Positions 1 through 7,585 of a stretch of 64,000 nt of DNA are shown here, piece after piece. Source of the DNA: Candidatus Amarobacillus elongatus (GTDB lineage Bacteria; Chloroflexota; Dehalococcoidia; Tepidiformales; Tepidiformaceae); the NCBI GenBank assembly GCA_016703545.1, contig JADJBX010000002.1, positions 496,001-560,000 of the forward strand, read 5' to 3'. Each line of letters starts with the position of its first letter. Position 1 is the stretch's first letter. The translations under genes were made by a program, and so were the position numbers. The notes under the pieces are model-generated. The model ran no database searches and was not told the DNA's origin. It worked only from the letters and a program-made list of their open reading frames with translations.

Positions 1-26
1 AGGAAGCGCTCGACGAGGTCGTCCAC
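1..26 (-). CDS. Possible 5' end of MeaB/ArgK-like GTPase (partial)
   Basis: Only eight codons are visible before the window edge. A GTG at 26-24, five bases after the stop of the B12-binding subunit, opens the frame V-D-D-L-V-E-R-F. The LVER(F/L)L pattern is typical of the first residues of MeaB/ArgK GTPases, which protect methylmalonyl-CoA mutase, and these genes commonly follow the mutase small subunit. The call rests on those few residues and on context, so it is weak. Confidence 0.3.
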
Positions 27-30
27 GTCC

Positions 31-438
31 TTACTTCTGGACGTGTTCGTAGACGAACTTGACGATGTCCTGCGTGTTGGTGCCGGGGCGGAAGATCGCC
101 TTGAAGCCAAGGGCTTCGAGGGCGCGCGTGTCCTCTTCGGGGATGATGCCGCCGCAGAAGAGCAGGACATCGTCGACGCCGCGACTCTTCAGCTCATCGA
201 CGACGCGCGGGAAGAGCTCGAGGTGCGCGCCCGAGAGGATCGAGAGGCCGACGACATCGACGTCTTCCTGGAGCGCGGCTTCGGCGATCATCTGCGGGGT
301 CTGGCGGATGCCGGTGTAGATGACTTCGCAGCCGCCATCGCGCAGGGCGCGGGCGACGACCTTGGCCCCGCGGTCGTGGCCGTCGAGGCCGGGCTTGGCG
401 ATGAGGACGCGGATCTTGGCGGCGGTGGGAGCAGTCAT
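31..438 (-). CDS. Methylmalonyl-CoA mutase small (B12-binding) subunit
   Basis: This is the stand-alone cobalamin-binding subunit that pairs with the catalytic subunit encoded at 2373-4022 to isomerise (R)-methylmalonyl-CoA and succinyl-CoA. The 135-residue protein has the base-off B12 signature: KPGLDGHDRG near residue 15-24 with the lower-ligand His in DGHDRG, then VGLSILSG near residue 65 and FCGGIIP near 95. Archaea and Chloroflexota commonly split the mutase in this way. I take the ATG at 438; an in-frame TTG at 453 adds five residues with no better ribosome site. It is the last full gene of the methylmalonyl-CoA operon in this window, 112 bases after the preceding VOC gene. Confidence 0.93.
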   Translation of the reverse strand: MTAPTAAKIRVLIAKPGLDGHDRGAKVVARALRDGGCEVIYTGIRQTPQMIAEAALQEDVDVVGLSILSGAHLELFPRVVDELKSRGVDDVLLFCGGIIPEEDTRALEALGFKAIFRPGTNTQDIVKFVYEHVQK

Positions 439-550
439 GTCTATCGCTTTCAATACCGGGAGTTGAGGGAAGGTGCAAGCCGGGAGGCTGGCCGCCGCGC
501 CCTCCCACGCCGGCGCATGGCCGGCACGAGGGAGCGCGGCGCGATCGGTT

Positions 551-948
551 CTAGCGCTGGACGAGCTGGATGTTCACCCCGTGCGAGCTCTTCATCGAGA
601 CGAAGGCCAGCCCCCCGCGCGGGTCGCTGACGCGGGCGCCGGCGGCACGGAGCTTCTCGACGGCGGCCTCGATGTTGTCGACGGCGATGGACAGGAGGAA
701 CTGGCCTTCGCCCCGCTCCTTCGCGAAGGTGGCGACGGCGCCCTCCTCGCCGAGCGGCTGGATGATCTCGATGTCGGCCTCGCCACTGTCGGCGACCGGG
801 ATGAAGGCGTTCTTGAGCCCCATGGCCGGCATTTCGCCGCCGCCGCGGAGGCATCCGCGGCCAGGCCGAAATTGCGCTCGAACGTGGCGACGCCGGCAGC
901 GAGGTCTTTCACGACGATGCCGATATGGTCGATCTTCTGGAAGGTCAC
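551..948 (-). CDS. VOC/glyoxalase-fold protein, methylmalonyl-CoA epimerase-like (frameshifted)
   Basis: Third VOC (vicinal oxygen chelate) gene in the operon. The N-terminal half (residues beginning TFQKIDHIGIVVKDL, then ERNFGLAAD) and the C-terminal half (GLKNAFIPV, IEIIQPLGEEG, HGVNIQLVQR) lie in different frames. They join inside a GGC/GCG repeat around 836-850, so a single-base indel breaks the gene. Restoring it gives about 132 residues, the usual single-domain epimerase size. The expected metal ligands are present: His in IDHIG, Glu in EIIQP and His in SHGV-like context. The GTG start at 948 overlaps the stop of the upstream VOC gene (GTGA). The precise substrate is unknown; it may be a second epimerase or a related acyl-CoA-processing lyase. 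Confidence 0.7.
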
Positions 949-1358
949 GCGGGCGACTCCTGCGGGATGGCGTTGTACTGGATGAAGGCAAAGGGCACGC
1001 CACCCGTGCCGCTCTTCACGGTCGCGATCTTCGCGCCGGGCTGGATGGCGGGGTGGGCTTCGCCGCATTCGTAGCCCGCGGCGCGGACCGCCGCGACGGC
1101 CGCATCGATGTCGGTCACGGCGAGGACGAGGCCGCCGATGCGGCTTTTCACTTCGTCGTACGGCTTCACTTCGCCGGGCCCGGCGAATTCGAGCACGACT
1201 TCATCGAGCTTGGCGAACTCCAGGTGGGCGCGCGTCCCCGGCCGCGACATGGTTCGCTTGATGGGAAAGCCGAAGTTCTCGCTGAAGAGCTGCGCCGTCG
1301 CGGCGCTGTCGTTCGACGAGATAACGATGTGGTCGATGTTCGTCGCCCCGGCGCCCAT
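945..1358 (-). CDS. VOC family protein
   Basis: A 137-residue single-domain VOC protein. It starts with the family beta strand (NIDHIVISSND), contains HLEFAKLDEVVLEFAGPGE in the middle and ends with the PFAFIQYNA strand. Its metal-site His/Glu pattern is looser than in the neighbouring epimerase, so the substrate is not predictable. The ATG at 1358 overlaps the stop of the epimerase gene (ATGA), and its own stop overlaps the GTG of the next VOC gene. The three VOC genes are therefore translationally coupled. Tandem divergence from the epimerase is a reasonable inference. Confidence 0.8.
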   Translation of the reverse strand: MGAGATNIDHIVISSNDSAATAQLFSENFGFPIKRTMSRPGTRAHLEFAKLDEVVLEFAGPGEVKPYDEVKSRIGGLVLAVTDIDAAVAAVRAAGYECGEAHPAIQPGAKIATVKSGTGGVPFAFIQYNAIPQESPA

Positions 1359-1771
1359 CAGTGGTGGTCGCCTTCGATGGGCGTGGCGAATTCGACGAGC
1401 ACGCCGTGGTTCGACTTCGGGTGGCAAAAGCCAATCATGCCGGCGAGGCCCGGGCGGGGCTTCTCGTCGATCAGCGTGATGCCCTTCGCCTTCGCGCCTT
1501 CGAGTTCGGCCGCGACGTCGTCGGATTCGAAGCAAAGGTGGTGCATGCCCTCGCCGCGCGATTCGAGGAACTTGGCCACGCCGGTATCGTTCCGGGTCGG
1601 TTCCAGCAGCTCGATTTCGGAGTTCCCGATCTTGAGAAGGACGCCACGGACGCCCTGGTCTTCGATCACGCGGTCGGCCGTGACTTCGAGGCCGAGCGCG
1701 TCGCGGTAGAACTTGAGGGCTTCATCGGCGCTCTTCACGACGACTCCGACGTGGTGGACCTTCTTGATCAT
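1358..1771 (-). CDS. mce: Methylmalonyl-CoA epimerase
   Basis: Converts (S)- to (R)-methylmalonyl-CoA ahead of the mutase. The 137-residue protein is a full-length VOC domain pair of beta-alpha-beta-beta-beta modules: KVHHVGVVV with the first metal His, ALKFYRDALGLEV, a central NSEIELLEP with a metal Glu, GEGMHHLCFESDD with the third ligand, and HPKSNHGVLVEFA with the last Glu/His region. This is the best epimerase match of the three VOC genes here. The ATG at 1771 has an AAAGGA ribosome site eight bases upstream. It lies between the ClbS/DinB-like gene and the second VOC gene, downstream of the mutase large subunit, which supports the function. Confidence 0.9.
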   Translation of the reverse strand: MIKKVHHVGVVVKSADEALKFYRDALGLEVTADRVIEDQGVRGVLLKIGNSEIELLEPTRNDTGVAKFLESRGEGMHHLCFESDDVAAELEGAKAKGITLIDEKPRPGLAGMIGFCHPKSNHGVLVEFATPIEGDHH

Positions 1772-1826
1772 CGGGCTGTCCTTTCGGCTGGCGGCCCCCC
1801 GGGCCGGGAGTGTGCGGAAGCGGTGG

Positions 1827-2360
1827 TCAGGCGGGAGTGGCGTCCTCGACGACGGAGCCGCGCCCTTCGTGGCGGGCGCCGGACATGCCCGCGAGGCGCG
1901 CGGCGATGTCGTGCCAGTGTTCGCGGTCGTGGTCGATGACGGACCGGACGAGCAACGCGCGCCGCGATCCGTCGTGGGTGAGGTCGTAATCGGACACCAG
2001 TTCGATCTCCTCGAGCAGCCGGCCGCGGCCCCCGTGGAGCTGGTGCATGACGCTGCTGAAGTCCAGGTCGCGCTTGCGCTCGACGTGGTCCCGGTTCCAC
2101 TCGTCCAGCTTGTCGTTGTCGAAGTCGTAGAGGACGGGGCGTCGCTCTTCGCGGATATCACGGAAAGCGGTGACAACCTCGGCCTCCCAGGAGGAGACGT
2201 GCCCGACGATGTCGCGCAGCGACCAATCGCCGATGAACGGGCGATCGATGTCGCGGATGCGGCACGTCTCGATGTTGCGGATGAGCTGGTTGCGCTCCAC
2301 TTCGAGTTCGTGCAGCAGCCGGCGGCGTTCGTCGGCGAGGGCGCGGGCGTCGTCGTCCAC
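1827..2360 (-). CDS. DinB/ClbS-type four-helix bundle protein
   Basis: A 177-residue helical protein with the DinB/ClbS/maleylpyruvate-isomerase-like layout: a long first helix (ALADERRRLLHELEVER), the GDWSLRDIVGHVSSWE motif near residue 43-58 with the characteristic metal-site His, and a late DHDREHWHDI segment supplying two further His. Members include DNA-damage-inducible, thiol-dependent transferases and the colibactin self-resistance cyclopropane hydrolase ClbS. Which reaction occurs here is unknown. GTG start at 2360 with a strong AAGGAGG site; only 12 bases separate it from the mutase stop, so it is co-transcribed with methylmalonyl-CoA genes, an unusual pairing. Confidence 0.75.
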   Translation of the reverse strand: MDDDARALADERRRLLHELEVERNQLIRNIETCRIRDIDRPFIGDWSLRDIVGHVSSWEAEVVTAFRDIREERRPVLYDFDNDKLDEWNRDHVERKRDLDFSSVMHQLHGGRGRLLEEIELVSDYDLTHDGSRRALLVRSVIDHDREHWHDIAARLAGMSGARHEGRGSVVEDATPA

Positions 2361-2372
2361 GGGGGTGCCTCC

Positions 2373-4022
2373 TTAGATGACGACCTGGGGCTGGTATTCG
2401 CCCCAGACCGTGCGCAGGCGGTGGCTGATTTCGCCGAGGGTGACGCGTGCTTCGACACAATCGACGAACAGGGGGATGAGGTTCTCGGTGCCGCGCGCCG
2501 CCGTCTCGAGGCGGGCCAGCAGGGCCTCGGCCTTCGCGCCGTCACGGTTCGCGCGCAGCGCCCGCAGCTTCTCCGCCTGGCGCTGACCGATGGTCGGGTC
2601 GAGCTTCAGCAGTTCGACCTTCTCCTCGGGCGTCTTGAACTCGTTCACGCCGACGATGACGCGGCCCTTGTCCTCGATCTGGCGCTGGTAGCGGTAGGCC
2701 GATTCCTGGATTTCGCGCTGCTGGAAGCCCTGTTCGAGGGCGGCGAGAGCGCCTCCCATGGCGTCGATGGTCTTGAGGTATTCGACGGCCTCCGCTTCGA
2801 GGCGGTTGGTCAGGTCCTCGATGAGGTAGCTGCCGCCGAGCGGATCGGCGACGTCACCGACGCCGTTCTCGTACGCGATGATCTGCTGGGTGCGCAGCGC
2901 GATCTGGACCGCCTTCTCCGTGGGCAGGCCGAGCGCCTCGTCCATCGAGTTCGTGTGCAGCGACTGGGTGCCGCCGAGGGCCGCCGCCAGCGCCTGCACC
3001 GTGGTGCGCACGATGTTGTTCTCGGGCTGCTGCGCCGTGAGGGTCGCGCCTCCCGTCTGCGTGTGGAACCGCATCATCTGGGAGCGCGCGGTCCGGGCAT
3101 TGAACCGCTCCTTCATGATCTTCGCCCAGAGACGGCGGGCCGCCCGGAACTTCGCCACTTCCTCAAGGAAGTTGTTGTGGCAGGCGAAGAAGAAGCTCAG
3201 GCGGCCGGCGAAGTCATCGATGTCCTGCCCGGCGCCGAGGGCGGCGTTCACGTACTCGATGCCGTCGGCGAGGGTGAACGCGATCTCCTGCGCGGCCGTG
3301 CTGCCGGCTTCGCGGATGTGGTAGCCGGAGATGGAGATCGTGTTCCAGTCCGGGACGTTGTCCTGGCAGTACTTGAAGGTGTCCGTGATCAGCCGCATCG
3401 AGGGCTTGGGCGGATAGATGTACGTCCCGCGGGTGATGTACTCCTTCAGGATGTCGTTCTGGATCGTCCCGCCGAGCTTGTTCGTGGGGACGCCCTGCTG
3501 CTTGCCCACGGCGACATAGAGCGCCAGGAGCACGCCCGCGGTCGCGTTGATCGTCATCGAGGTCGTGACCTTGTCGAGCGGGATCTCGCTGAACAACGTC
3601 AGCATGTCCTCGATCGAATCGATCGCGACGCCGACCTTGCCGACCTCGCCCGTGGCCATCGGGTCGTCCGAGTCATAGCCAATCTGCGTCGGCAGGTCGA
3701 AGGCGACGGAGAGACCGGTCTGGCCCGCGGAAAGCAGATAGCGGTACCGCTGGTTCGATTCCTCGGCGGTGCCGAATCCGGCGTACTGCCGCATCGTCCA
3801 GAAACGGCCGCGGTACATCGTCGGCTGGATGCCGCGCGTGAAGGGGTATTCGCCGGGGAAGCCGAGGTCGCGCACGGGATCGAAATCGCGCAGGTCCTCC
3901 GCGGCGTAGACGGGCTCAATCGGCATCTTGCCCGTCGTCTCGAACACCTTCTGGCGTTCCTTCGCGCGTTCGATGGCCTTGCCATAGGTACCCTGCAGCC
4001 ATTCGGCCTTGCTGTTCGACAT
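2373..4022 (-). CDS. Methylmalonyl-CoA mutase, large catalytic subunit
   Basis: Catalyses the adenosylcobalamin-dependent rearrangement between methylmalonyl-CoA and succinyl-CoA, linking propionate and odd-chain/branched-acid metabolism to the TCA cycle. The 549-residue protein is the TIM-barrel subunit without the B12 domain, which is encoded at 31-438. Substrate-specificity residues match true mutases rather than isobutyryl-CoA mutases: Tyr in PTMYRG near residue 69 and Arg in KPSMRLI near 207. SISGYHIREAG near 232-242 holds the catalytic His. The FACHNNFLEE and GGTQSLHTNS motifs are intact. ATG start at 4022. It is the first gene of the operon, with the next gene 12 bases downstream. Confidence 0.95.
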   Translation of the reverse strand: MSNSKAEWLQGTYGKAIERAKERQKVFETTGKMPIEPVYAAEDLRDFDPVRDLGFPGEYPFTRGIQPTMYRGRFWTMRQYAGFGTAEESNQRYRYLLSAGQTGLSVAFDLPTQIGYDSDDPMATGEVGKVGVAIDSIEDMLTLFSEIPLDKVTTSMTINATAGVLLALYVAVGKQQGVPTNKLGGTIQNDILKEYITRGTYIYPPKPSMRLITDTFKYCQDNVPDWNTISISGYHIREAGSTAAQEIAFTLADGIEYVNAALGAGQDIDDFAGRLSFFFACHNNFLEEVAKFRAARRLWAKIMKERFNARTARSQMMRFHTQTGGATLTAQQPENNIVRTTVQALAAALGGTQSLHTNSMDEALGLPTEKAVQIALRTQQIIAYENGVGDVADPLGGSYLIEDLTNRLEAEAVEYLKTIDAMGGALAALEQGFQQREIQESAYRYQRQIEDKGRVIVGVNEFKTPEEKVELLKLDPTIGQRQAEKLRALRANRDGAKAEALLARLETAARGTENLIPLFVDCVEARVTLGEISHRLRTVWGEYQPQVVI

Positions 4023-4101
4023 CCGGCACTTCCCCCTTGCGACACACGCGGCGGCGCGGCGTTGCTTCGTATCGGACGAAGTATAGGCGCGCTACGGGTT
4101 C

Positions 4102-4941
4102 TCAGGCACGTGGGGCCGGCTTCACCTCGCGAAGCAGCTTGCGCGGAGCGATCAGCCGGTAGCTTTCCATCACCAGGGCGCCGATTTCGTCCCAATCCAC
4201 GTGGGGCAGATCGACGCGCACCCCGATCCAGCCGTTGCGCGCGGAGTAGGGCGGCAGGAAGAAGCGCTCGGGGTCGGTGCTGATGAGGATGTCCTGCCCG
4301 CCCGGCGGCACCTTCGCTTCCACCGAGACCATCCCGTCGCCGTGGTGGTTGTTGAGCAGGGAGACGAACGTCTTGCCCGCGACGGCGAAGGACGAATGGT
4401 GACCCGGCCGCGCCTCCACCCCCGCCAAAGGCAGGCAGATACGCGACAGGCCGTCGTATGCCTCCGCGGCGATGGCGTTGAGGCGCGCGGTCGCCGCTTC
4501 GGCGTGCTCATCGATGGCGGCGGTGGCGAGGGCGTGCCGGGCGAGGGCGCGGGAGTCGACCGATGCCGTGGCGGCGGCGAGCCGCGGCGCCGCCACCCGC
4601 CGGTACGCGCCCACCAGCAGCTCCGCGACCTGCTCCCAGTCGGTGTCCTCGTCCAGGCGGATGCCCACCCAGCCGCCGGCACCGGAGTATGGCGGCACGA
4701 AAAACACCTCGGGCTCGGCGTCGATGAGGAGCGCCTGTTCCATCGCGTCCGAGGGGACGGTGAGCGCGCGCGCCTGGTCCGTGGGCTGGGCGAACATCTT
4801 GCCCTTCTCGCCCGCTCGCCAGGTGGGTTCGCCCCAGGCGACCTTCTCGAACGCCTCAGGCAGCGCCATGCAGATGGACCGCACGCGTGCGAGCGCGAGG
4901 CTGCGGGGGATGGATGCGGAAGAGGGCGGGTGCGCTGCCAT
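4102..4941 (-). CDS. Tandem MmcQ/YjbR domain protein
   Basis: A 279-residue cytosolic protein made of two MmcQ/YjbR (CyaY-like fold) domains. Both copies show the family pattern: a substrate-pocket strand (TWRAGEKGKMFA in the first, SSFAVAGKTFVSLL in the second), then PEVFFVPPYSGAGGWVGIRLD in the first and PERFFLPPYSARNGWIGVRVD in the second, then D-W-(E/D)-(Q/E) and SYRLIAP-type ends. Most members carry a single domain of about 115 residues, so this is a gene duplication within one frame. I chose the ATG at 4941 because GGAGG lies nine bases upstream; the open frame extends to 5004 without a ribosome site. Function of the family is poorly known (DNA-binding-like fold). Confidence 0.8.
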   Translation of the reverse strand: MAAHPPSSASIPRSLALARVRSICMALPEAFEKVAWGEPTWRAGEKGKMFAQPTDQARALTVPSDAMEQALLIDAEPEVFFVPPYSGAGGWVGIRLDEDTDWEQVAELLVGAYRRVAAPRLAAATASVDSRALARHALATAAIDEHAEAATARLNAIAAEAYDGLSRICLPLAGVEARPGHHSSFAVAGKTFVSLLNNHHGDGMVSVEAKVPPGGQDILISTDPERFFLPPYSARNGWIGVRVDLPHVDWDEIGALVMESYRLIAPRKLLREVKPAPRA

Positions 4942-5036
4942 GGCGTGCAGCCTCCGTCGGGGGCGTGGTGCGACAGTGTGTCCGAAGCCGCGTGACGGCT
5001 GCAACGCCCGCCGTCACGCGGCTCCGGGCACGCCGG

Positions 5037-5909
5037 TCACTCCTCGACGGCGCGGTGCGGAATGATGAGGACGGGCCGGTCGCTCGCGCGCATGACGGCG
5101 TCGGCGGTGCTGCCGAGGGCGAGGCGGACGATGCCGCCCCGGCCATGGCTGCCCATGACGATGACGTCGCAGTCGTGCTCCTCGGCGTACTGGAGGATGG
5201 CATCGAGGGGTCGCCCGAAAAGCACGTCGGCGCGCTCGTTCGGCCGGGCCCGGCCCTGCAGGTAGGCGATGGCCGATTCGGTCAGCTGCTCGGTGATCAG
5301 GCCCATGTCCGGTGCGGGGCCCACACCCGTCCAGCCGCTATCCACGACCGGGTTGATGACGCGCATCAGGTGCACTTCGGCGCCGGCGGCATCGGCAATC
5401 TCGCGGGCGGGCCCGAGTGCGACTTCCGAGACATCCGACCCATCGAGGGTGACGAGTACGCGGCGGAACGCGGCGGCGCGGCCGCCCTGGCGGACGATGA
5501 GCACGGGAGTCGTGCCTTCGCGCACGAGCGCGTCGGCCACGCTGCCCCGCCGGAAGCGCGAAAGGCCGCCTTCGCCCTGGGATGCGAGCACGATGAAGCG
5601 CGTGTCGCCTTCGAGTGCGGCATCCGTGAGCTGATCCGACACGTCTCCCATGCGCACTTCGGACGTGTGCTCGAGCCCGGAGAATGGCGGGCGCCCGACG
5701 GACTGTTCGAGGTACGCCTGCAGCGTGGCCGCGATGGCGGTGGGACCGGCCTCCGTATCGATGCCGGCCTTGCGCCAGCCTTCTTCGTCGTAGTCGTACA
5801 CGGCCACGAGGTGGAGCGAGAGACCAAGGACGCGGGCGAGCTCAGCCGCCCACGGGAGCGCGCTTTCGGCGAGTTCGGACTCATCGAGGGGGACGAGAAT
5901 TCGGGGCAA
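5037..5909 (-). CDS. Universal stress protein, two UspA domains
   Basis: A tandem UspA protein of about 290 residues. The first half starts ILVPLDESELAESAL and ends with SQGEGG followed later by GS-ADAL and PVLIV. The second half starts RVLVTLDGSDVSE and ends GSHGRGG...LGSTADAV...PVLII. Both ends keep the G-x2-G-x9-G(S/T) nucleotide-binding motif, so an ATP-binding form is likely. A TTG at 5909 sits five bases after AGGAGG and is the most plausible start; in-frame ATGs at 5936/5933 have no site. The gene is divergent from the coiled-coil gene at 6181, with about 270 non-coding bases between. Confidence 0.88.
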   Translation of the reverse strand: MPRILVPLDESELAESALPWAAELARVLGLSLHLVAVYDYDEEGWRKAGIDTEAGPTAIAATLQAYLEQSVGRPPFSGLEHTSEVRMGDVSDQLTDAALEGDTRFIVLASQGEGGLSRFRRGSVADALVREGTTPVLIVRQGGRAAAFRRVLVTLDGSDVSEVALGPAREIADAAGAEVHLMRVINPVVDSGWTGVGPAPDMGLITEQLTESAIAYLQGRARPNERADVLFGRPLDAILQYAEEHDCDVIVMGSHGRGGIVRLALGSTADAVMRASDRPVLIIPHRAVEE

Positions 5910-6180
5910 GGGAACCTCCTGGGGCACCGGCATCAATTGACTCCAGTGTCGCAGGCAAGCCTATCGCATCTCAATCACACGCGAACGACAAACGAAACGC
6001 ACCGGGGACGGGGCGGCGCCCCGGCCCGCCGAGTCGCTCCACTTGAGAGCCGTGTTCAAGCGGAGAAGTGAACGCATTCATGGAGGTGGGGCGGGGAAAG
6101 CCGGATTATCGAACGGTTGGGGTTCAGTGACGGGCGCGTGACGACGAAACCCGAGATGAACCGCACGCCGCGGAGTGAGG

Positions 6181-6681
6181 ATGACGATGCCGGAAGAGCA
6201 GGACCGCGAGTCGCTGCTGGGCAGGCTCCAGGAGGCAACTTCGGCGGAGGCCGCCCTCCGCCAGCTCCGCCGCCGGTACGAACAGCTGCAGGATGAGTAC
6301 GACACGCTCGCGTCGCGCCTCACGGGGCTCGAAGCCGCCGCCGGGGTAAGCGGCCTCGCGACGGACGTGTCGCCGCTTGCCGATGTCCTTCGCGAACCGC
6401 TGCGGCGCATGCTCGGGGACTACGTCGCGGCGCGCGCCCAGGCCGATAGCATCATCGACGCCCTGCGCGCTGTCGCCGGCGAGACGCCCGCCGCGCCCGT
6501 GACGCCCGCCGCCAGCAGCGATGCCGTGCCCTCGCGTGTCGCGGTGCGCGTCGGTGGCGGCGACGTCGGCGCGCTGCTCGACTTCCAGGAGCGGCTCTCC
6601 TCCCTGCCGGGCGTGGCCCGCGTTTCCATCGAAACCAGCGAGGGTGGCCGCTCCAGCCTGACCGTCGAGCTCTCGGAGTAG
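6181..6681 (+). CDS. Coiled-coil protein of unknown function
   Basis: I do not recognise this 166-residue protein. Residues 10-50 form a coiled coil (LLGRLQEATSAEAALRQL... LQDEYDTLASRLTGLE). A helical middle (LADVLREPLRRMLGDYVAARAQ) follows, then a Pro/Ala linker near residue 100-115. The C-terminal 50 residues look like a small alpha/beta domain (LLDFQERLSSLPGVARVSI, SSLTVEL), reminiscent of short ligand- or metal-binding ferredoxin-like folds but without cysteines. GGAG precedes the ATG at 6181; GTG 6175 and ATG 6187 are alternatives. It is followed 73 bases later by an SDR gene. Confidence 0.65.
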   Translation: MTMPEEQDRESLLGRLQEATSAEAALRQLRRRYEQLQDEYDTLASRLTGLEAAAGVSGLATDVSPLADVLREPLRRMLGDYVAARAQADSIIDALRAVAGETPAAPVTPAASSDAVPSRVAVRVGGGDVGALLDFQERLSSLPGVARVSIETSEGGRSSLTVELSE

Positions 6682-6754
6682 GGCGAAGCCGGCGCTTTCG
6701 TGACGGCCCCGGCTGAGGCATAGTGCGCTCACTCTGCGGACGGGGAAACGAATC

Positions 6755-7585
6755 ATGGCGGGAAGGCTTTCAGGGAAGGTCGCCATCATCACGGGCGCGA
6801 GCCGCGGGCTGGGCCAGTACTGCGCCCTCGAGTACGGCAAGGAAGGCGCCATCGTCGCCGTCGCCGCCCGCACCGAGCGTGAGACCGATCCGCGCATGCC
6901 CGGCACGATCCACGAAACCGCGCGCATGGTGTCCGAGGCGGGTGGCGAAGGCTTCCCGGTGGTCTGCAACGTCGCCGACCCCGCGAGCATCGAGGCGATG
7001 GTGCGGCAGGTGCTCGACCGCTACAGGCGGGTCGACATCCTCATGACCAACGCCGGAATCTCCCCGCCGGGCGGCATCGCCACGATCCAGCCGAAGCACT
7101 GGGACCTCGAATGGCGCATCAACGTGCACGGCACCTTCCACTGCATTCGCGCCGTGCTGCCGGCGATGCAGACACAGGGGAGCGGCAGCATCATCACGAT
7201 CTCGTCGGTCGCGGCGCGTCCCGATTTCGGCGGTCACTATGGGGCGACAAAGCGCGCCGTCGAGGCGATGACCATCGGCCTGGCGGGCGAGCTCAAGGAC
7301 CAGGGGATCGCGGTGAACGCGCTCAAGCCCGTGAGCCGCATCGAGACGCCGGGGATGCACGTCATCCGGCCCGCGGGCGCCCCCGCCGAGCCGGACCCCA
7401 CGATCCCGCCGAAGGACGGTTACGTCGAAGCCGCCGTCCTGCTGGCGCTGCAAACGCCCGCGACCTGCACGGGGGGCGTCTTCTACGACAACGAGGCGAT
7501 TGACCAACTCGCGGACAAGGCCACGAAGGCGAGGCTCGCTTTCGTGTACGACCCCGCCCGGTACAGCCAGTCGCCCCGGCGTTAG
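6755..7585 (+). CDS. SDR-family oxidoreductase
   Basis: A 276-residue short-chain dehydrogenase/reductase. It shows the Rossmann TGASRGLG motif at residues 14-21, an acidic NVADP patch, NAG near 104, and the catalytic S-Y-K set (ISSVAA, then GGHYGATKRAV) near residues 150-170. The cofactor loop AARTERET suggests NADP(H) use, as an inference. The C-terminal extension after EAAVLLALQTP resembles hydroxysteroid dehydrogenase-like 2 relatives rather than the classical glycine-rich substrate loop. The substrate is unknown. Its stop codon shares four bases (TTAG) with the convergent epoxide hydrolase gene. Confidence 0.88.
   Translation: MAGRLSGKVAIITGASRGLGQYCALEYGKEGAIVAVAARTERETDPRMPGTIHETARMVSEAGGEGFPVVCNVADPASIEAMVRQVLDRYRRVDILMTNAGISPPGGIATIQPKHWDLEWRINVHGTFHCIRAVLPAMQTQGSGSIITISSVAARPDFGGHYGATKRAVEAMTIGLAGELKDQGIAVNALKPVSRIETPGMHVIRPAGAPAEPDPTIPPKDGYVEAAVLLALQTPATCTGGVFYDNEAIDQLADKATKARLAFVYDPARYSQSPRR

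Noticed and set aside
1713..4283. 856-residue plus-strand frame over the mutase gene
   Set aside because: Antisense shadow of a conserved minus-strand gene; composition is Arg/Val/Asp-rich without domains.
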